Position numbers and translations under genes: made by a program. A stretch of DNA of 64,000 nucleotides from Cupriavidus sp. D39 (GTDB lineage Bacteria; Pseudomonadota; Gammaproteobacteria; Burkholderiales; Burkholderiaceae). The stretch spans positions 1,302,001 to 1,366,000 of the forward strand of contig NZ_JAPNLE010000009.1 in the NCBI RefSeq assembly GCF_026627925.1, read 5' to 3'. The notes under the pieces were generated by a model. That model had not been told where the DNA came from. It did not search any database and saw only the letters and a program-made list of their open reading frames with translations. Below are positions 62,780 through 64,000 of this stretch, one piece after another. Each line of letters begins with the position of its first letter. Within the stretch, counting starts at the first letter, position 1.

Positions 62780-63658
62780 TCAGGCCTTTTGGGCGGCTGC
62801 CACCTGGGCGGCCACTTCAGCGGCAAAGTCGTCCTGCTTCTTCTCGATGCCTTCACCGACCACGTACAGGGTGAAACCCTTGACCGTGGTGTTGGCGGCC
62901 TTGAGCATCTGCTCGACGGTCTGCTTGTCGTTCTTCACGAAGGTCTGGTTGAACAGCGACACTTCCTTCAGATACTTCTGCACCGAGCCGTCGACCATCT
63001 TGGCGACGATTTCGGCCGGCTTGCCCGATTCGGCAGCCTTTTGCTCCGCAATGCTGCGCTCCTTGGCGATCAGCTCGGCGGGCACGTCGGCGGACGACAG
63101 CGACACCGGCTTCATCGCGGCAACGTGCATGGCCACGTCCTTGGCGGCGGTTTCGTCGCCGTCGAACTCGACCATCACGCCGATGCGGGTGCCGTGCAGG
63201 TAGGCAGCCAGCTTGCCGCCATTGGCGTAGCGGGCAAAGCGGCGGATCGCCAGGTTTTCGCCGATCTTGCCGATCAGGGCGGTACGGGTGGCTTCAACGG
63301 TCACGCCGTCGATTTCCAGCGCCGACAGCGCAGCCACGTCGGCCGGGTTCTGCTTGGCGACCAGTTCGGCGACCTTGTTCGAGAACGCCATGAAGTCGTC
63401 GTTCTTCGACACGAAGTCGGTTTCGCAGTTCAGTTCCACCAGCGCGCCGGTGGTACCCTCGATGAAGGACACGACCACGCCTTCGGCGGTCACGCGCGAG
63501 GCGGCCTTGCTGGCCTTGTTGCCCAGCTTGACGCGCAGCAGCTCTTCAGCCTTTTCCATGTTGCCGTCGGCCTCGGTCAGGGCCTTCTTGCACTCCATCA
63601 TCGGCGCGTCGGTCTTCGCGCGCAGTTCTGCCACCATGCTTGCGGTAATTGCCGCCAT
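62780..63658 (-). CDS. tsf: Elongation factor Ts
   Basis: EF-Ts exchanges GDP on EF-Tu. 292 residues. The N-terminal UBA-like domain has [20 protein letters not shown], and the core has [19 protein letters not shown], the TDFV motif that contacts EF-Tu. It follows rpsB after a 263-base spacer, as is standard. Confidence 0.98.
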   Translation of the reverse strand: MAAITASMVAELRAKTDAPMMECKKALTEADGNMEKAEELLRVKLGNKASKAASRVTAEGVVVSFIEGTTGALVELNCETDFVSKNDDFMAFSNKVAELVAKQNPADVAALSALEIDGVTVEATRTALIGKIGENLAIRRFARYANGGKLAAYLHGTRIGVMVEFDGDETAAKDVAMHVAAMKPVSLSSADVPAELIAKERSIAEQKAAESGKPAEIVAKMVDGSVQKYLKEVSLFNQTFVKNDKQTVEQMLKAANTTVKGFTLYVVGEGIEKKQDDFAAEVAAQVAAAQKA

Positions 63659-63921
63659 TTGTCACTCCTTGAATGGTTCGCCCCGCCCTATCCCGCCGTC
63701 GGTGCGGCAGGATCCGGGATCCGGAGGTATGTTCAACTTCACCCGCGCCAGATCATGCCAGGGGCGGATGACAACAATTCGAAAAAAGGGGCGTAAGATT
63801 CGCCCCCTCGATTGCCGGAAAGCCCCGGCTGCGCGCAGCGCCCGGCCCTGGGGCCGGTCGGCTAGCGGTGATGTGTCAGCTTGCGATGCGCGCGGTATGG
63901 GGTCCTTACGGCAGCAAGCCT
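63659..63921 (-). other. rpsB-tsf intergenic region
   Basis: 263 bases with no gene. A CCGGCCC-TG-GGGCCGG hairpin lies near 63841-63857. It probably acts as a partial terminator or attenuator between rpsB and tsf. Confidence 0.5.
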
Positions 63922-64000
63922 TTAGGCTTCTTCGACTTCGACGAAATCGTCACCGCCGCGGGCGGCTTCAACCACGTCCTGCACGGCGTTTGCACGGCCT
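63922..64000 (-). CDS. rpsB: Ribosomal protein S2, 3' end only
   Basis: The minus strand reads GRANAVQDVVEAARGGDDFV then EVEEA and a TAA stop at 63922. This matches the C-terminal tail of betaproteobacterial S2, and the position before tsf confirms it. The rest of the gene is beyond the window edge. Confidence 0.92.
   Translation of the reverse strand, partial: GRANAVQDVVEAARGGDDFVEVEEA

Overview
The window looks like a chromosomal segment of a Cupriavidus-type betaproteobacterium (Burkholderiaceae). Three things point there: the conserved run rpsB-tsf-pyrH-frr-uppS-cdsA-dxr-rseP-bamA-skp-lpxD-fabZ-lpxA-lpxB-rnhB-rRNA methyltransferase (64000 down to 48482); GC-rich coding in most genes; and typical accessory families (Bug solute-binding proteins, Gram-negative porins, AraC and LysR regulators, an IS3-type transposase). 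The genus is inferred from familiarity with these proteins, not from a search.

Positions 1-35500 are accessory and mosaic. An IS3-family transposase and a tyrosine-integrase remnant sit at the left edge. A catabolic cluster follows (alpha/beta hydrolases, AraC regulator, acetamidase/formamidase-like protein, diheme cytochrome c, Bug protein, heme-binding GlcG-like protein, porin), then a second AraC regulator and a very large Ser/Thr kinase-ATPase-histidine kinase hybrid. A peroxide and metabolism section holds katG, a lone receiver, dps, an MFS pump, an Old Yellow Enzyme and an isochorismatase-family hydrolase. It is broken by scars where fragments of unrelated genes abut: porin/cydB at about 20560, and quinone oxidoreductase/hydrolase/LysR/MFS at 26048-27597. 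A minus-strand group (OsmC, a cNMP-binding thioredoxin-reductase-like flavoprotein, a UBP zinc finger, an isochorismatase, DUF1275, TMEM175) and a compositionally unusual OsmC-YcaO fusion gene end at the 3' end of guaA.

Positions 35517-64000 are core genome: guaB and guaA with a small membrane protein between them; a DMT permease; the ratA-rnfH pair and smpB; an SPFH/NfeD pair; ppsA with its divergent regulator ppsR; then the lipid A, outer-membrane assembly, isoprenoid, phospholipid and translation-factor cluster read leftwards. This last block joins cell-envelope building (LpxA/B/D, FabZ, BamA, Skp, RseP, CdsA, UppS, Dxr) to translation (RpsB, Tsf, Frr) and UMP kinase.

The most striking pattern is technical or evolutionary: eleven otherwise intact genes carry twelve single-base frameshifts, eleven of them deletions, mostly in runs of 5-7 identical bases. 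They include lpxB and rseP, which are normally essential. Long-read homopolymer under-calling is the simplest explanation, so these genes are probably intact in the living cell. No tRNA, rRNA or CRISPR array was found.
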